Below are positions 25,195 through 33,712 of a DNA stretch of 56,955 bases, in pieces. The notes beneath the pieces were generated by a model. That model saw only the letters and a program-made list of their open reading frames with translations. It was not told where the DNA came from and made no database searches. A program made the translations under genes and the position numbers. Source of the stretch: Eisenbergiella sp900555195 (GTDB lineage: Bacteria > Bacillota > Clostridia > Lachnospirales > Lachnospiraceae); contig CABUMH010000010.1 of NCBI GenBank assembly GCA_902492555.1, positions 1 to 56,955 on the forward strand, given 5' to 3'. Numbering within the stretch: position 1 is the first letter of the stretch; each line of letters starts with the position of its first letter.

Positions 25195-25557
25195 CTTGTC
25201 CATCAGCACCTTTCCCTGACGGGCATCCAATCCATATCCAGCCGCTGTTGTTGTACAGTTATTTGCCAGAGGTGGAATTGTTGGTTTCCCTTCCAGATCG
25301 CTGTAGTTTCCGGTAAAGGCTACTTCCGTCAGATCTGATAAAAATTTTACAATCGATCCGAGGAAGGCTTTAAACCTTCCTCCTGACTGTGGCAGTTTTC
25401 TGGTTGCATCTGGCGTAAATGTAACTGATGCTTCTGACAGATCTCCGCCATTGCTGAGAGGCTTACCGGATGGATCCAGCACATCCTCTGTCTCGTTTTC
25501 CAGATAAAAGATATTTCCGTTTTCGTCCGAAAACTGGGCATGCTGTTTATTTGCCAT
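24757..25557 (-). CDS. Tail fibre protein with exchangeable C-terminus
   Basis: The 266-residue protein has an N-terminal part with MANKQHAQFSDENGNIFYLE and TFTPDATRKLPQSGGRF, and a middle stretch (ANNCTTTAAGYGLDARQGKVL) typical of phage fibre/collar proteins just before variable tips. The final 120 residues (from about 145) form the likely receptor-binding tip. An unrelated alternative tip lies inverted immediately downstream. The gene is third in a fibre row after the collar and collagen-like proteins. Host-range determination is inferred from this context. Confidence 0.82.
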   Translation of the reverse strand: MANKQHAQFSDENGNIFYLENETEDVLDPSGKPLSNGGDLSEASVTFTPDATRKLPQSGGRFKAFLGSIVKFLSDLTEVAFTGNYSDLEGKPTIPPLANNCTTTAAGYGLDARQGKVLMDKANQLSSEIKTVNVYVGSDGKLHFVNSGGADSVLPFSSINAVEDISSKLTAYASQNHGFRSTESLAGYKYVIVCATYQGGKSANFTTFSGCSCMIQTGWDAGGWTNEGIGVHSNHLCILSNITGVIDVYASSTGTGYTSVKAFALS

Positions 25558-25569
25558 TATCCTTACCTC

Positions 25570-26325
25570 CTATCCAATGATTTTCAGGAACAGCTTTCTT
25601 TCCTGAGCAGAAGCATAGCTCGTTCCCACCTTAATACTGTCTCCATCTTCTCCTTTAGGGCCCTGCTCTCCTGTGTCACCCTTCGGTCCCTGTAGCCCGG
25701 GAGTTCCCTGCGGGCCTTGCGGGCCCTGTGCCCCGGTATCGCCCTTATCTCCTTTGGGACCCTGAGATCCTGTCACGCCTTTGATGCTGCCTTTATAGGC
25801 CCACTTTGCAGCAGATGCCGCGCCGGCTGTTGTACATTCGTACACGTCCCCAGTGCTGGTATTCAGGTACATGTCCCCTACTCTTGCGCTGGAAACTCCA
25901 CTGTCGGAAAATACCGTACCAGTGGTAGATGTCCCAGTTACTCCTGTACCGTTGTACCACTTACTGCCCGGCGTTCCTGCTGCTCCGGTGTCGCCTTTGG
26001 CTCCCTGCGGGCCTGTTGCTCCGGTCGCGCCTTTTTCGCCCTGCGGGCCCTGTGCTCCCGTATCGCCCTTATCTCCTTTTTCACCTTTCGGTCCCTGTAT
26101 ACCCTGATCTCCTTTCGGTCCCTGGGGACCGGTCTCGCCCTGCGGGCCCTGTGCTCCGGTATCACCCTTTTCACCTTTCAGGGCACCGCTATCGAATTTC
26201 TCCTGCAGTGTCTGCTTGTCCGCAAAATAGACCAGCTCCGCTATGGTTTGGACATCAGCTTCCCCAATTACTTCTTCTGTTCCAGGGTTCATGATCTGCA
26301 CTCTTACTTTTAATGCATCAGCCAT
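25570..26325 (-). CDS. Collagen-like phage tail fibre protein
   Basis: The 251-residue protein has a globular N-terminal domain (residues 1-47), then Gly-X-Y repeats at about 50-115 (many GPKGDKG- and GPQG-type triplets), a non-collagen insert (about 117-178, with VGDMYLNTSTGDVYECT) and a second Gly-X-Y block (about 180-230). Such proteins trimerise into collagen-like shafts. The insert with ARVGDMYLN...GDVY is common in phage collagen-like fibres. The DNA shows matching short repeats, so copy-number change by slippage is possible. It probably links the baseplate to the exchangeable fibre tip. Confidence 0.88.
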   Translation of the reverse strand: MADALKVRVQIMNPGTEEVIGEADVQTIAELVYFADKQTLQEKFDSGALKGEKGDTGAQGPQGETGPQGPKGDQGIQGPKGEKGDKGDTGAQGPQGEKGATGATGPQGAKGDTGAAGTPGSKWYNGTGVTGTSTTGTVFSDSGVSSARVGDMYLNTSTGDVYECTTAGAASAAKWAYKGSIKGVTGSQGPKGDKGDTGAQGPQGPQGTPGLQGPKGDTGEQGPKGEDGDSIKVGTSYASAQERKLFLKIIG

Positions 26326-26328
26326 TTT

Positions 26329-26976
26329 TTATTCTCCTTCCTGGATGATTTTATAGCCCAGATATGGGCTTGCCATAATTACTCCGCTTCCCGGAATAAT
26401 AGTTCCACTTTTTTTGATCGTGAGATAGAATGTGTTTTTCTTCCTGTTTTCCACCGGAATTTCCGTTTCAGTCACAACGATCGAAACTTTACTGTTCTCC
26501 AGATTGATGATATCCTGCACTGTCGCGGATCCTGCAGGGTCTACCGTAACGGTTACCTGTGATGCTTGCTGGATCGCAGTCTGCATATTAAAAATATAGG
26601 CCGTAGGAGATACCGGATTCTGGGCTGGCATCTGGTCGGGGGTGATCGCCTGAATGACGGAAAATAGTACCTCATCGCCATCATTGATCTTCGCGTACAG
26701 GCCAAGCGTCTGAATCATGTATGCACTTTCTACGTTCTCGTTGCTAAATCTGGCAGTCACCTGCACAACATTATCGTTGATAACCTGTGCCATTGATGGC
26801 TGTTCTGCCTGCACAATATCCTGCAGATCGGTCAACTCTGCCAGATTTGTGCCCTCAGGGTACGCATAACTAGAAGTTTTTGCGTTGGAAAAAGTGATCG
26901 CTTTTCCACCGGTAAGAGATTCGGCGACAAGGTTTTGCCCTGCCGCCGTAATAATCGCTGATCTGTAAGTTCCCAT
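26329..26976 (-). CDS. Phage tail-collar fibre N-terminal protein (DUF3751-like)
   Basis: The 215-residue protein begins MGTYRSAIITAAGQNLVAES, the recognisable start of tail-collar fibre proteins (DUF3751 type). It continues with TLGLYAKINDGDEVLFSVIQA and a beta-rich C-terminus. Such domains attach fibres to the baseplate wedge. It follows the baseplate wedge protein genes (J and DUF2313) directly and is followed by the collagen-like gene, so it probably forms the fibre's proximal end. Confidence 0.82.
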   Translation of the reverse strand: MGTYRSAIITAAGQNLVAESLTGGKAITFSNAKTSSYAYPEGTNLAELTDLQDIVQAEQPSMAQVINDNVVQVTARFSNENVESAYMIQTLGLYAKINDGDEVLFSVIQAITPDQMPAQNPVSPTAYIFNMQTAIQQASQVTVTVDPAGSATVQDIINLENSKVSIVVTETEIPVENRKKNTFYLTIKKSGTIIPGSGVIMASPYLGYKIIQEGE

Positions 26977-26986
26977 TTTGATCTCC

Positions 26987-27595
26987 TTATATTGTTGTGA
27001 TTCTTGTTCCGATCAGGTATCCACCCATAACTATTCCGTAAGGGTTATCGTAAACATTCTCGTAATAGACGGTTTGCTCGCAAATGCTTTGCGTGATACC
27101 ACCCATATACAATTCGCTATCCACATAATTAACGGCTTCCTGTTCTGCGTCGATTTCCAGATGCGCCGGGATGACGTCCCAAAGCATATCATACAAAAAA
27201 GCAAGGGCTCCATAGTCGTCAGTTGTCAATTTAATGTATATCTTACTTGCAACCGGATCCACTTCGAGGACATAGCCATCTGGGCCAAACATATTTGTAA
27301 GCATATCGTGCAAAAAGCCGATTGAAAAAGGGACTGTAAGGCTCAGTTTTTGAAGCACTCTCTGCCTTCTCAGTTCCAATGAATCACCTGGACGTACAGT
27401 AATTTCGAGCAACTCCTCCCAGAATTGCAGCGTAATTACATCACAAGTTTGGATATAATTGTTGGCTGCAACCTGATACATAGACGTTTCAAAGCCATCC
27501 ACTGCATAGCCGTGGGCCTTTAAAATCTCCCGGAATTCTATTACCGGGCGAAAATACATTGGCAGCTGTTTAAATAGCGTGTCGTAGCTATTCAC
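26987..27595 (-). CDS. Baseplate wedge protein, DUF2313/YmfQ (Mu gp48-like)
   Basis: The 202-residue protein has DUF2313 features: YDTLFKQLPMYFRPVIEFREI at the N-terminus (tail module with L-P-x-Y) and the ITVRPGDSLELRRQRVLQKL core, followed by a beta-rich part. In Mu-like and PBSX-like phages it caps the baseplate wedge and connects to baseplate J. It overlaps the end of the baseplate J gene by 8 bp and is thus translationally coupled. Confidence 0.85.
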   Translation of the reverse strand: MNSYDTLFKQLPMYFRPVIEFREILKAHGYAVDGFETSMYQVAANNYIQTCDVITLQFWEELLEITVRPGDSLELRRQRVLQKLSLTVPFSIGFLHDMLTNMFGPDGYVLEVDPVASKIYIKLTTDDYGALAFLYDMLWDVIPAHLEIDAEQEAVNYVDSELYMGGITQSICEQTVYYENVYDNPYGIVMGGYLIGTRITTI

Positions 27596-28733
27596 CGTTT
27601 ATCACCACCGTTCCAAGCACCGGAATCTGCTGAAGCTCCGCTGTTTCCGTCAGTTCCAGATCATTCGGCGAACCGTTAATAAGTACATTTGTCATGTTTA
27701 CTACGGAACTTATCTGCAGCACAGCATAAATGATTCTCGCGACATAAACCATCACGGGATAGCTAACAGTATACGTCTTTAATGGCTCTCCCCATGTTCC
27801 GCATACCTCATGGAGATACTCAGAAATCTTTTCTTCTATCTCCGTTTGATATGTCGCCACACCGTCCTGGACAGAGCCTTCAAATTGTATATTGCAAGTG
27901 ATATTGAGTGTCAATTCTGTGGCCGTCGTAATCGTAACCGCTGCGCCTATAGGAGCCATCCCATAGCCATCCGGCGATGGGGTGTTTCCGCCGTCTTCAG
28001 ATGGGCAAATGATTTCCTGTACTTCACTCACAACGGCCGGCAACGCAGGCTTAAGGTCTGCCCCAAGGATGCTACATAAGACTGTGCCTCCCCCCTTCCA
28101 TGCCGGGTATACCTGGACAGCACCCACGCCGTTAATAGCAAGGATCGCCTGCCGGTATGCTGCTATGTTCCCACCAAAAGCCTGTGCTCCAAATGAGGCA
28201 AAATAGCGCGCCCGCAGCGCCTCGTCCGTTTCTTCATCCGTTCCCGCTGTTATGATCGTTCCGATACTTGCCGACGTAAGGCCAGCGATCGCAGATACAG
28301 GTAAAACAGGCCCTGTGTAGCTGTTTCCACCTACTCCAGGCGTCTCACATGTCAATTCATAGATGTAATCTGTATCATGAGAGATCAAGTCCCCAGAAAC
28401 AAAAATAAGCGAATCAGCGCCATTTATGGTTTTAAAAGTACTGCCTGCGGGGATCTCCACGTTAAAGGTTCCCTGCCGTACAGCTGCCCTTGCCGCATTC
28501 CGGGTAATGCCACGAGTAACAACGATCAAATCCAAGGCCTCTCCTACAGCTGTCACCGGATTGCTGTTTTCCTGGATCTGATTCAAGGTCATATAAGTGC
28601 CTTCCAGGTACCATGCAATCGGCCCTATAGCTGTTTGGATAATGCTTCCCTCACGCGTATCCAGATTGGGATCCACTTGCCCAAGCATCGCCTTTTCAAT
28701 TTCTTTTTGCGTGTATCCACTTAAATCAAGCAT
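27588..28733 (-). CDS. Baseplate J-like protein
   Basis: The 381-residue protein matches baseplate J (XkdT/Mu gp47): N-terminal REGSIIQTAIGPIAWYLEG, then AAVRQGTFNVEIPAGSTF, GVGGNSYTGPVLPVSAIAGL, and the TDEETDEALRARYFASFG signature. It forms the wedge of the contractile-tail baseplate. It overlaps the DUF2634 gene upstream and the DUF2313 gene downstream by 8 bp each. Confidence 0.93.
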   Translation of the reverse strand: MLDLSGYTQKEIEKAMLGQVDPNLDTREGSIIQTAIGPIAWYLEGTYMTLNQIQENSNPVTAVGEALDLIVVTRGITRNAARAAVRQGTFNVEIPAGSTFKTINGADSLIFVSGDLISHDTDYIYELTCETPGVGGNSYTGPVLPVSAIAGLTSASIGTIITAGTDEETDEALRARYFASFGAQAFGGNIAAYRQAILAINGVGAVQVYPAWKGGGTVLCSILGADLKPALPAVVSEVQEIICPSEDGGNTPSPDGYGMAPIGAAVTITTATELTLNITCNIQFEGSVQDGVATYQTEIEEKISEYLHEVCGTWGEPLKTYTVSYPVMVYVARIIYAVLQISSVVNMTNVLINGSPNDLELTETAELQQIPVLGTVVINGE

Positions 28734-29133
28734 TAACTGTCACCTCTTGCCGTAAGTCTCCATATACCGTATGGACATCAAATGTCACGGTAAGAGCCCC
28801 AGCTGGCCCTTCCGTAAAAACGTAATTATCAGCAGACAGGATCCGGCCATCAACCGAAAAAGCATCTGCGATGCGGCGTGGAAGTTCTGACTGAATGTAG
28901 TCCAGCGCTTCCCCAGGCAGACTTTCCAATTCAACGCCGAAATTACTGCTATATATTTGCCACCAATAACGTTCCGTGTTAAGTATGATTTCCACGGCCT
29001 GCCGCATTGCAGGGAGGCCCGTGCCTACCCCCGCGATCTGGCGAGTTGACCAATCGATCAGGAACGTGTTTGTTGGCAACTCCACATATTCGAGGGGGGC
29101 AGATACGCCTACCCCTTGCGGTAATGTTGCCAT
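28726..29133 (-). CDS. Baseplate wedge protein, DUF2634 (XkdS-like)
   Basis: The 135-residue protein has YVELPTNTFLIDWSTRQIAG and the central ILNTERYWWQIYSSNFGVEL, both typical of DUF2634 (XkdS), a relative of T4 gp25. These proteins form part of the inner baseplate that joins the sheath. Gene order (DUF2577, DUF2634, baseplate J) is the canonical PBSX one. Confidence 0.87.
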   Translation of the reverse strand: MATLPQGVGVSAPLEYVELPTNTFLIDWSTRQIAGVGTGLPAMRQAVEIILNTERYWWQIYSSNFGVELESLPGEALDYIQSELPRRIADAFSVDGRILSADNYVFTEGPAGALTVTFDVHTVYGDLRQEVTVNA

Positions 29134-29142
29134 ACTACCTCC

Positions 29143-29463
29143 TTACTGGGCTTTTGACAGTACAATGTACCGTTGTCCCTTTGAGACACGGAGCATTGCC
29201 ACCTTATCGCCAACTGCAAGCCCTTCTGTCACCCTGACAGTAAGATGCGGCATATCTTCTGATACTCCATCAACATCAACGATTCTTTCCATAACAGCCG
29301 AGGTGAGCGTAATTGCGGCGGCCGGTATTGACTGCATAGAGCCCTGCACCTGGATCGATAAGGGAGAAATGCTTGTCACCGTACCGAATGCAATATCTGC
29401 CGGCTTTTGGGCTGCCTGGTTATTCTGTGAGATCATATTAAGTACATCGATCAAATCAGACAA
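29143..29463 (-). CDS. Baseplate protein, DUF2577 (XkdR-like)
   Basis: The 106-residue protein is a small beta-rich OB-like domain (FGTVTSISPLSIQVQGSMQ, then LAVGDKVAMLRVSKGQRYIV), characteristic of DUF2577. It resembles spike/hub components of simple contractile tails. It overlaps the hub protein gene by 8 bp. Confidence 0.85.
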   Translation of the reverse strand: MSDLIDVLNMISQNNQAAQKPADIAFGTVTSISPLSIQVQGSMQSIPAAAITLTSAVMERIVDVDGVSEDMPHLTVRVTEGLAVGDKVAMLRVSKGQRYIVLSKAQ

Positions 29464-30451
29464 TCATATCACCTCCCAGGTTCTGGAAATCCTTAACCTC
29501 GATACTCATTGTATGGTCATCCCCGTCAAAACTGTGCGTCACTTTTTCGGCAAGTAATAGGCGGGAGATAGCAAGAGACTGAACGGATCCAAGCCTGATA
29601 GGAACAATCATCCCGGCCCGGAGCCCCGGCAAGCCCAAAGCATCAATGGAAAGCGTCTGAACTACACGATTATAATATTGCAAGTACTGCATACACATCT
29701 GTTCGATCTGAGCGGCATTCATGTTTTCGTCTACCTGATCGTAATACTGCAATAGGCCCCATTTTGTGATTGTTTCGCTGTCCTCTACAATATAGGTATC
29801 CGCCCGCCCCGTTTCGCTGTTCGCCCTAACCAGCTTTATCCGATTATAAGTGTCGCTGTCAATGTCCCTCTTGTAAGAAAAATCCGTTGCAAGGCTTCCA
29901 TCCCCAATCAGAGTAGGAATCAACATATTCCGCGCCTCTGCCAATGTCAGCGCCCCGGCATTATCATAGAAAACATATATCTTTCCTGTCATATAGATCG
30001 TTTCCGCCAGCGCATCGAAAATGATATCCATGCAGCTCTCGTTTTCTTTTATGAGGCATGGAAACGCATACCCTGTATCCTCCATCGCGCCGCAGACCAG
30101 CCCGAAATCCGCTGCGATCTGCTGGATAATCTGAGGAAGCGTCATGGCTTCAAACACATAGGAAGCATTTGCCTTCAGGTATCTCAGTTGGTCATAAGCG
30201 GTATATTCCACTTCTCCGTCCCGGTTCTGTTCTGCCGTGAAAACATAGCCGCGGAACATCCTCACGCCATCTACGGCCATGTCCACGCAGCTCCCCTCCG
30301 GGATTGATATCCCATTCTGCTCCAGGACGGTGAATTTCAGCTGCCCGGGGGAATCCATCCTGTTTGTGGTCAAATCCGCACTTATAGCTGCTGTGGAATA
30401 GTCCGCAATGCCGCCCTCAGGGGACTGAACCTGTAAAACAAAACTGTCCAT
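29456..30451 (-). CDS. Tail hub protein (XkdQ/YqbQ, gpD-like)
   Basis: Start 30451 (MDSFVLQVQSPEG) follows GGGGTGA and overlaps the LysM gene's stop; the longer frame to 30496 is less likely. The 331-residue protein resembles XkdQ hub proteins: an N-terminal beta-barrel (MAVDGVRMFRGYVFTAEQNRDG), TAYDQLRYLKANASYVFE and a C-terminal gp27/gpD-like part. It forms the trimeric hub at the end of the tail tube. Confidence 0.88.
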   Translation of the reverse strand: MDSFVLQVQSPEGGIADYSTAAISADLTTNRMDSPGQLKFTVLEQNGISIPEGSCVDMAVDGVRMFRGYVFTAEQNRDGEVEYTAYDQLRYLKANASYVFEAMTLPQIIQQIAADFGLVCGAMEDTGYAFPCLIKENESCMDIIFDALAETIYMTGKIYVFYDNAGALTLAEARNMLIPTLIGDGSLATDFSYKRDIDSDTYNRIKLVRANSETGRADTYIVEDSETITKWGLLQYYDQVDENMNAAQIEQMCMQYLQYYNRVVQTLSIDALGLPGLRAGMIVPIRLGSVQSLAISRLLLAEKVTHSFDGDDHTMSIEVKDFQNLGGDMIV

Positions 30452-30455
30452 GAAA

Positions 30456-31151
30456 TCACCCCACGATCTGGAGCTGGTCAGCCCGCAGCCAGCCATACGA
30501 GCCGATATGCACCGGGTATGGGTTCCCGTCGGCCATGCGCGTCACCGTTGTCTGGAGGTTATTGGCCGTCCCAAAAGGGCGAGCGCCGTAACTGTCATAC
30601 CAATATTTCCCATTTGCGATCACTGTAGCCCCGACCCGCAGGACAGGCGTTTCAATGGGCCTTTCCGCAGAAGCAGTTGCCTGGGTCTGCGTCCCCGTCC
30701 CGATCAGCGTCACCACACGCGGAGAATAATCCTTATATTCCCGCAAGGTAATGCTGTAATAGATATCATCCGGCTCCCCACCCTTATCGGTTGTCTGGAA
30801 GTCGGAGATGATACACCGCATATTTGTATCGTACAGACGGCTCCGGGTTATGATAAGCCGGCCCTTTTGCTTCCCCTCCATAGCCGCCGAAAGGTTGTTA
30901 ACATAGCTTTGCGGCGAGGAAGCCCCTGCATTAACATAAGGATCTGTGGTCGATACCGGTAAAAACCCCTCCCACGAAACCTCCTTCAGGGAGGGTTTGC
31001 GCTGCACTACCACCTGGCCGATTCCAATCACATCGTAATCTTTGTTGTCTGTCGGATATCTTATTTCAATTTCTTCCGGGTTGACCGGGAGCAGCATGCG
31101 GCCGCCCCCAAACTCAATATAAATTTTCGCTTCTGGTTCCAGTTGCGGCAT
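30456..31151 (-). CDS. LysM-type tail protein (XkdP-like)
   Basis: The 231-residue protein starts with a domain typical of XkdP (FGGGRMLLPVNPEEIEIRYP; LKEVSWEGFLPV) that joins hub and tape measure. In the family the C-terminus carries a LysM peptidoglycan-binding domain; here the C-terminal 60 residues (ATVIANGKYWYDSYGARPFG...) look more like a short SH3-like or degraded LysM-related region. It lies between the tape measure and hub genes. Confidence 0.82.
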   Translation of the reverse strand: MPQLEPEAKIYIEFGGGRMLLPVNPEEIEIRYPTDNKDYDVIGIGQVVVQRKPSLKEVSWEGFLPVSTTDPYVNAGASSPQSYVNNLSAAMEGKQKGRLIITRSRLYDTNMRCIISDFQTTDKGGEPDDIYYSITLREYKDYSPRVVTLIGTGTQTQATASAERPIETPVLRVGATVIANGKYWYDSYGARPFGTANNLQTTVTRMADGNPYPVHIGSYGWLRADQLQIVG

Positions 31152-31161
31152 GGCAACCTCC

Positions 31162-33129
31162 TTATCCGTGTGCCACGGACGTGTGGGCCGCAGCCTGTTG
31201 TATGAGGACTGCTTTTAACTTCTCGGCCACATCGTCAGCGGTTAAGTTTTTAGCAGCGCTTTCTGGTATGGACACGCTGATATTGGGGGCCAGCGTCTGC
31301 AATTCTACACTGTTCATATAACGGCGTTCCGCCAGGTCGCGGTAAAGCTTCAGATCCTCGTCAGCAAGGGTAACATCGCCCTCAATACTTTTTACTTTCC
31401 CCACGCTGCCGACATCGCCTATGCTGCCAATCGAGCCTCCAGCCCCAAGCCCTGAAAGGCTGCTGCCCAGATCGCCCACGCCTCCGGCAATATCTTCCAG
31501 GCTGAAATTCATGTTATCCATTTTAGCCCCAAAGTTACTGCCCATTTCCATTCCTGCAAGGACATTCCCTTCCACGTCCGTAGTATCCATCCGCTTGATT
31601 TTGATTTCGTTTTCGCCAAATTTTTCTGCAACAAAATCATTCACTTTATCACGGAATCCCGATACAGCCCCGGCTATGTCGCTCCCCAGGAGCGCATCGA
31701 TTGCCTGTGCGGCCGTTTCGACTACCCCCAACACTGTATCGAGCAGCCCTGCAAACAAGTTCGCGATAGCTGCGACTGGATCGTTGAATACATTGGCAAA
31801 AAACTCCACAAACGTCGCGATAATATTCCACCAGTATGCAAAAACGGTATAAACGACAGTATATAACCCGCCTAAAACCCCGCCGACAACCTCACCGATC
31901 TGTTCCCAACTCACGCCCAATTGCTTAAGCAGGAATATCAGCCCTACCACAGCCGCAAAAACCAATAGCAGCGGCCAGTTAGCCATCGCCCATGCAACGG
32001 CAGCAGACGCCCCGGAAGCTAAAGCGGCCACTCCCGCAGCTGCAAAAGCTGCGGCAATCCCAAATAGGATAGGGGCTATATAATCCCAATTTTCCACCAC
32101 GAAACCAGCTCCTGATTCAAGGATGCTGATCACCCCGGAAGCCGCGTCTGCAAGCAGATCCATCCCGCCTATCAGCCCATTAAGGACTTTTTCCCCTGTG
32201 TCGCTGTTCAGGAAATCATTCATCTGTTTACCAACACGCTGGAAAGCATTCATCCCGGCATTCTGTACCATCGTCATGGCGTCCTCGTAACCCATTGGGA
32301 TACTTTCAAAATTTTCATTGATTTCGTCCGTTGCCGCCAGTATGGCATTTTTCACCACATCGGCAGTTAACTGTCCATCTGACGCAAGTTCCCTGATTTC
32401 TCCGATGCCAACACCTAAATAGTCCGCAATGTTGCGTATCAAATTAGGCGCTGATTCAAACACCGCATTCAGTTCTTCCCCCCGCAGCAGACCGGCAGAA
32501 AGCCCCTGCGTCAGCTGGAGGGTCGCGGAATTCATTTCTTCTTGCGATGCCCCAGCAATTTTAAACTGTTTATTGAGGTTCTCTGCGAACTGGATTGTTT
32601 CCGCATTGCTGTCAAACGCCTCTTTTGCGTTCATGGAAAGCCTGGTAACAATATTCGCTGTATCTGTATAAACAGATCGTGATCTCTGCGCCGATTGATA
32701 GATCATCTGCTGCAGTTTTGCTGTGGATTGTGCGCCATCATTGATTAGATTGAGCTTTGCGGTCATCTGAGTCATAGTATCAGATATCCCAACCAAAGTC
32801 CTGCCCAGCATTATAATTCCTGACACAGCTATAATTTTCCCGAAAGCAGAAGCAAGGTTATTTGCTGATTTTGTGGTTTTATCCACTTCCTGTTTGTGTT
32901 GCTTCTGTTTATTGATAATTTCTTGCAATGTCTGGTTTTGTTGCTCCAGCTGGTCGCCAAGCTGGCGGATAGAGCCGATCACGGCGCCGGCGGATTTACC
33001 CATTGCACGGGTAAGATTTTTGTCTAGGTTAAATGCAGTTTGCGTCGCCTGATTTCCCAAATCATTAAATGTCCGGAAGGAGGCGGAAAATCCGTCAGTA
33101 AGCCTAAGTGTTTCATTAATGACGCCCAT
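31162..33129 (-). CDS. Tail tape measure protein
   Basis: The 655-residue protein has an N-terminal coiled coil (about residues 20-75), the tape-measure core (IADYLGVGIGEIRELASDGQ and LTADVVKNAILAATDEINEN), several hydrophobic segments at about 355-460 (ILFGIAAAFAAAGVAALASG; LLLVFAAVVGLIFLLKQLGV), and a Gly-rich C-terminal part. It sets tail length and is ejected with DNA. It is short for this role, which implies a rather short tail. Its start overlaps the end of the frameshift extension of the XkdN chaperone gene. Confidence 0.93.
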   Translation of the reverse strand: MGVINETLRLTDGFSASFRTFNDLGNQATQTAFNLDKNLTRAMGKSAGAVIGSIRQLGDQLEQQNQTLQEIINKQKQHKQEVDKTTKSANNLASAFGKIIAVSGIIMLGRTLVGISDTMTQMTAKLNLINDGAQSTAKLQQMIYQSAQRSRSVYTDTANIVTRLSMNAKEAFDSNAETIQFAENLNKQFKIAGASQEEMNSATLQLTQGLSAGLLRGEELNAVFESAPNLIRNIADYLGVGIGEIRELASDGQLTADVVKNAILAATDEINENFESIPMGYEDAMTMVQNAGMNAFQRVGKQMNDFLNSDTGEKVLNGLIGGMDLLADAASGVISILESGAGFVVENWDYIAPILFGIAAAFAAAGVAALASGASAAVAWAMANWPLLLVFAAVVGLIFLLKQLGVSWEQIGEVVGGVLGGLYTVVYTVFAYWWNIIATFVEFFANVFNDPVAAIANLFAGLLDTVLGVVETAAQAIDALLGSDIAGAVSGFRDKVNDFVAEKFGENEIKIKRMDTTDVEGNVLAGMEMGSNFGAKMDNMNFSLEDIAGGVGDLGSSLSGLGAGGSIGSIGDVGSVGKVKSIEGDVTLADEDLKLYRDLAERRYMNSVELQTLAPNISVSIPESAAKNLTADDVAEKLKAVLIQQAAAHTSVAHG

Positions 33130-33276
33130 TCTCCTTAACCTCCTTCATTTCTTTCATGATCAATTCCCACATGATGATTTTTTCCCTGAATGGGATCCTT
33201 ATCGTTTCAGACGGCAACGTCCCGTGGTTGCAAAGCATGTATTGGCATAGCCGAGAATCCAGCGAATTCTCGGCCA
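33116..33276 (-). other. Frameshift extension of the tail assembly chaperone (54 codons)
   Basis: In the -1 frame relative to the XkdN-like gene, the sequence is open for 54 codons (IVAENSLDSRLCQYMLCNHG..., ending in VKENGRH) and stops at TAA 33118-33116, just inside the tape measure gene. No separate start or ribosome site serves it. It would give a 195-residue fusion protein, the usual gpG/gpGT-type arrangement. Confidence 0.75.
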
Positions 33277-33286
33277 CTATTTTTTT
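33250..33286 (-). promoter_or_regulatory. Programmed -1 frameshift site with stimulatory stem-loop
   Basis: On the minus strand the heptamer A AAA AAA (33286-33280) is read as GCA AAA AAA TAG, exactly the X XXY YYZ pattern, with the zero-frame stop right after it. Five nucleotides later a perfect 9-bp stem with a 7-nt loop (33274-33250) follows, the spacing expected for a stimulator. Confidence 0.75.
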
Positions 33287-33702
33287 GCCTCTTCCTCAAG
33301 TTCCTCAATTTCATCTTCGGATGTTACAACCCCATTCATGTCCTTGATCGCTTTGACCAATTTCGAATACTCCCCGACGCTAAGCATCCTTCCAGGGACG
33401 TCCAATGGATTGACGGTCTTGTAATACGCGCACAGATCAGAGTTTTTAAAATCAGGCTCCACTACGCATGCAGAGACAAGCAGCTTCCCATATTTTTCGT
33501 TATCGAGTTCCTGCAGCACCTGGCCATCCCGTTTTTTCTTCTTTGTCGCCTGTGCGAGCAGCTTATCATTTGTCGCCTGGTCTATCGCGCGGATAATAAA
33601 AGGGACGGGCTTCCCGTCTGCCCCATTAAATCTTTTAGATATTACAATCTCCTGCGTCTCTTCCATTACCGGGGGCTGCATAAACGCCCTAATATCTCCC
33701 AT
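33277..33702 (-). CDS. Tail assembly chaperone (XkdN-like)
   Basis: The 141-residue protein resembles XkdN: ETQEIVISKRFNGADGKPVP near the start, a lysine-rich middle, VEPDFKNSDLCAYYKTVNPL, and DVPGRMLSVGEYSKLVKAI. It lies between the tube and tape measure genes, where tail chaperones are always found. It should bind the tape measure during tube assembly. A canonical -1 frameshift signal at its end allows a 195-residue long form. Confidence 0.85.
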   Translation of the reverse strand: MGDIRAFMQPPVMEETQEIVISKRFNGADGKPVPFIIRAIDQATNDKLLAQATKKKKRDGQVLQELDNEKYGKLLVSACVVEPDFKNSDLCAYYKTVNPLDVPGRMLSVGEYSKLVKAIKDMNGVVTSEDEIEELEEEAKK

Positions 33703-33712
33703 AACATCCTCC

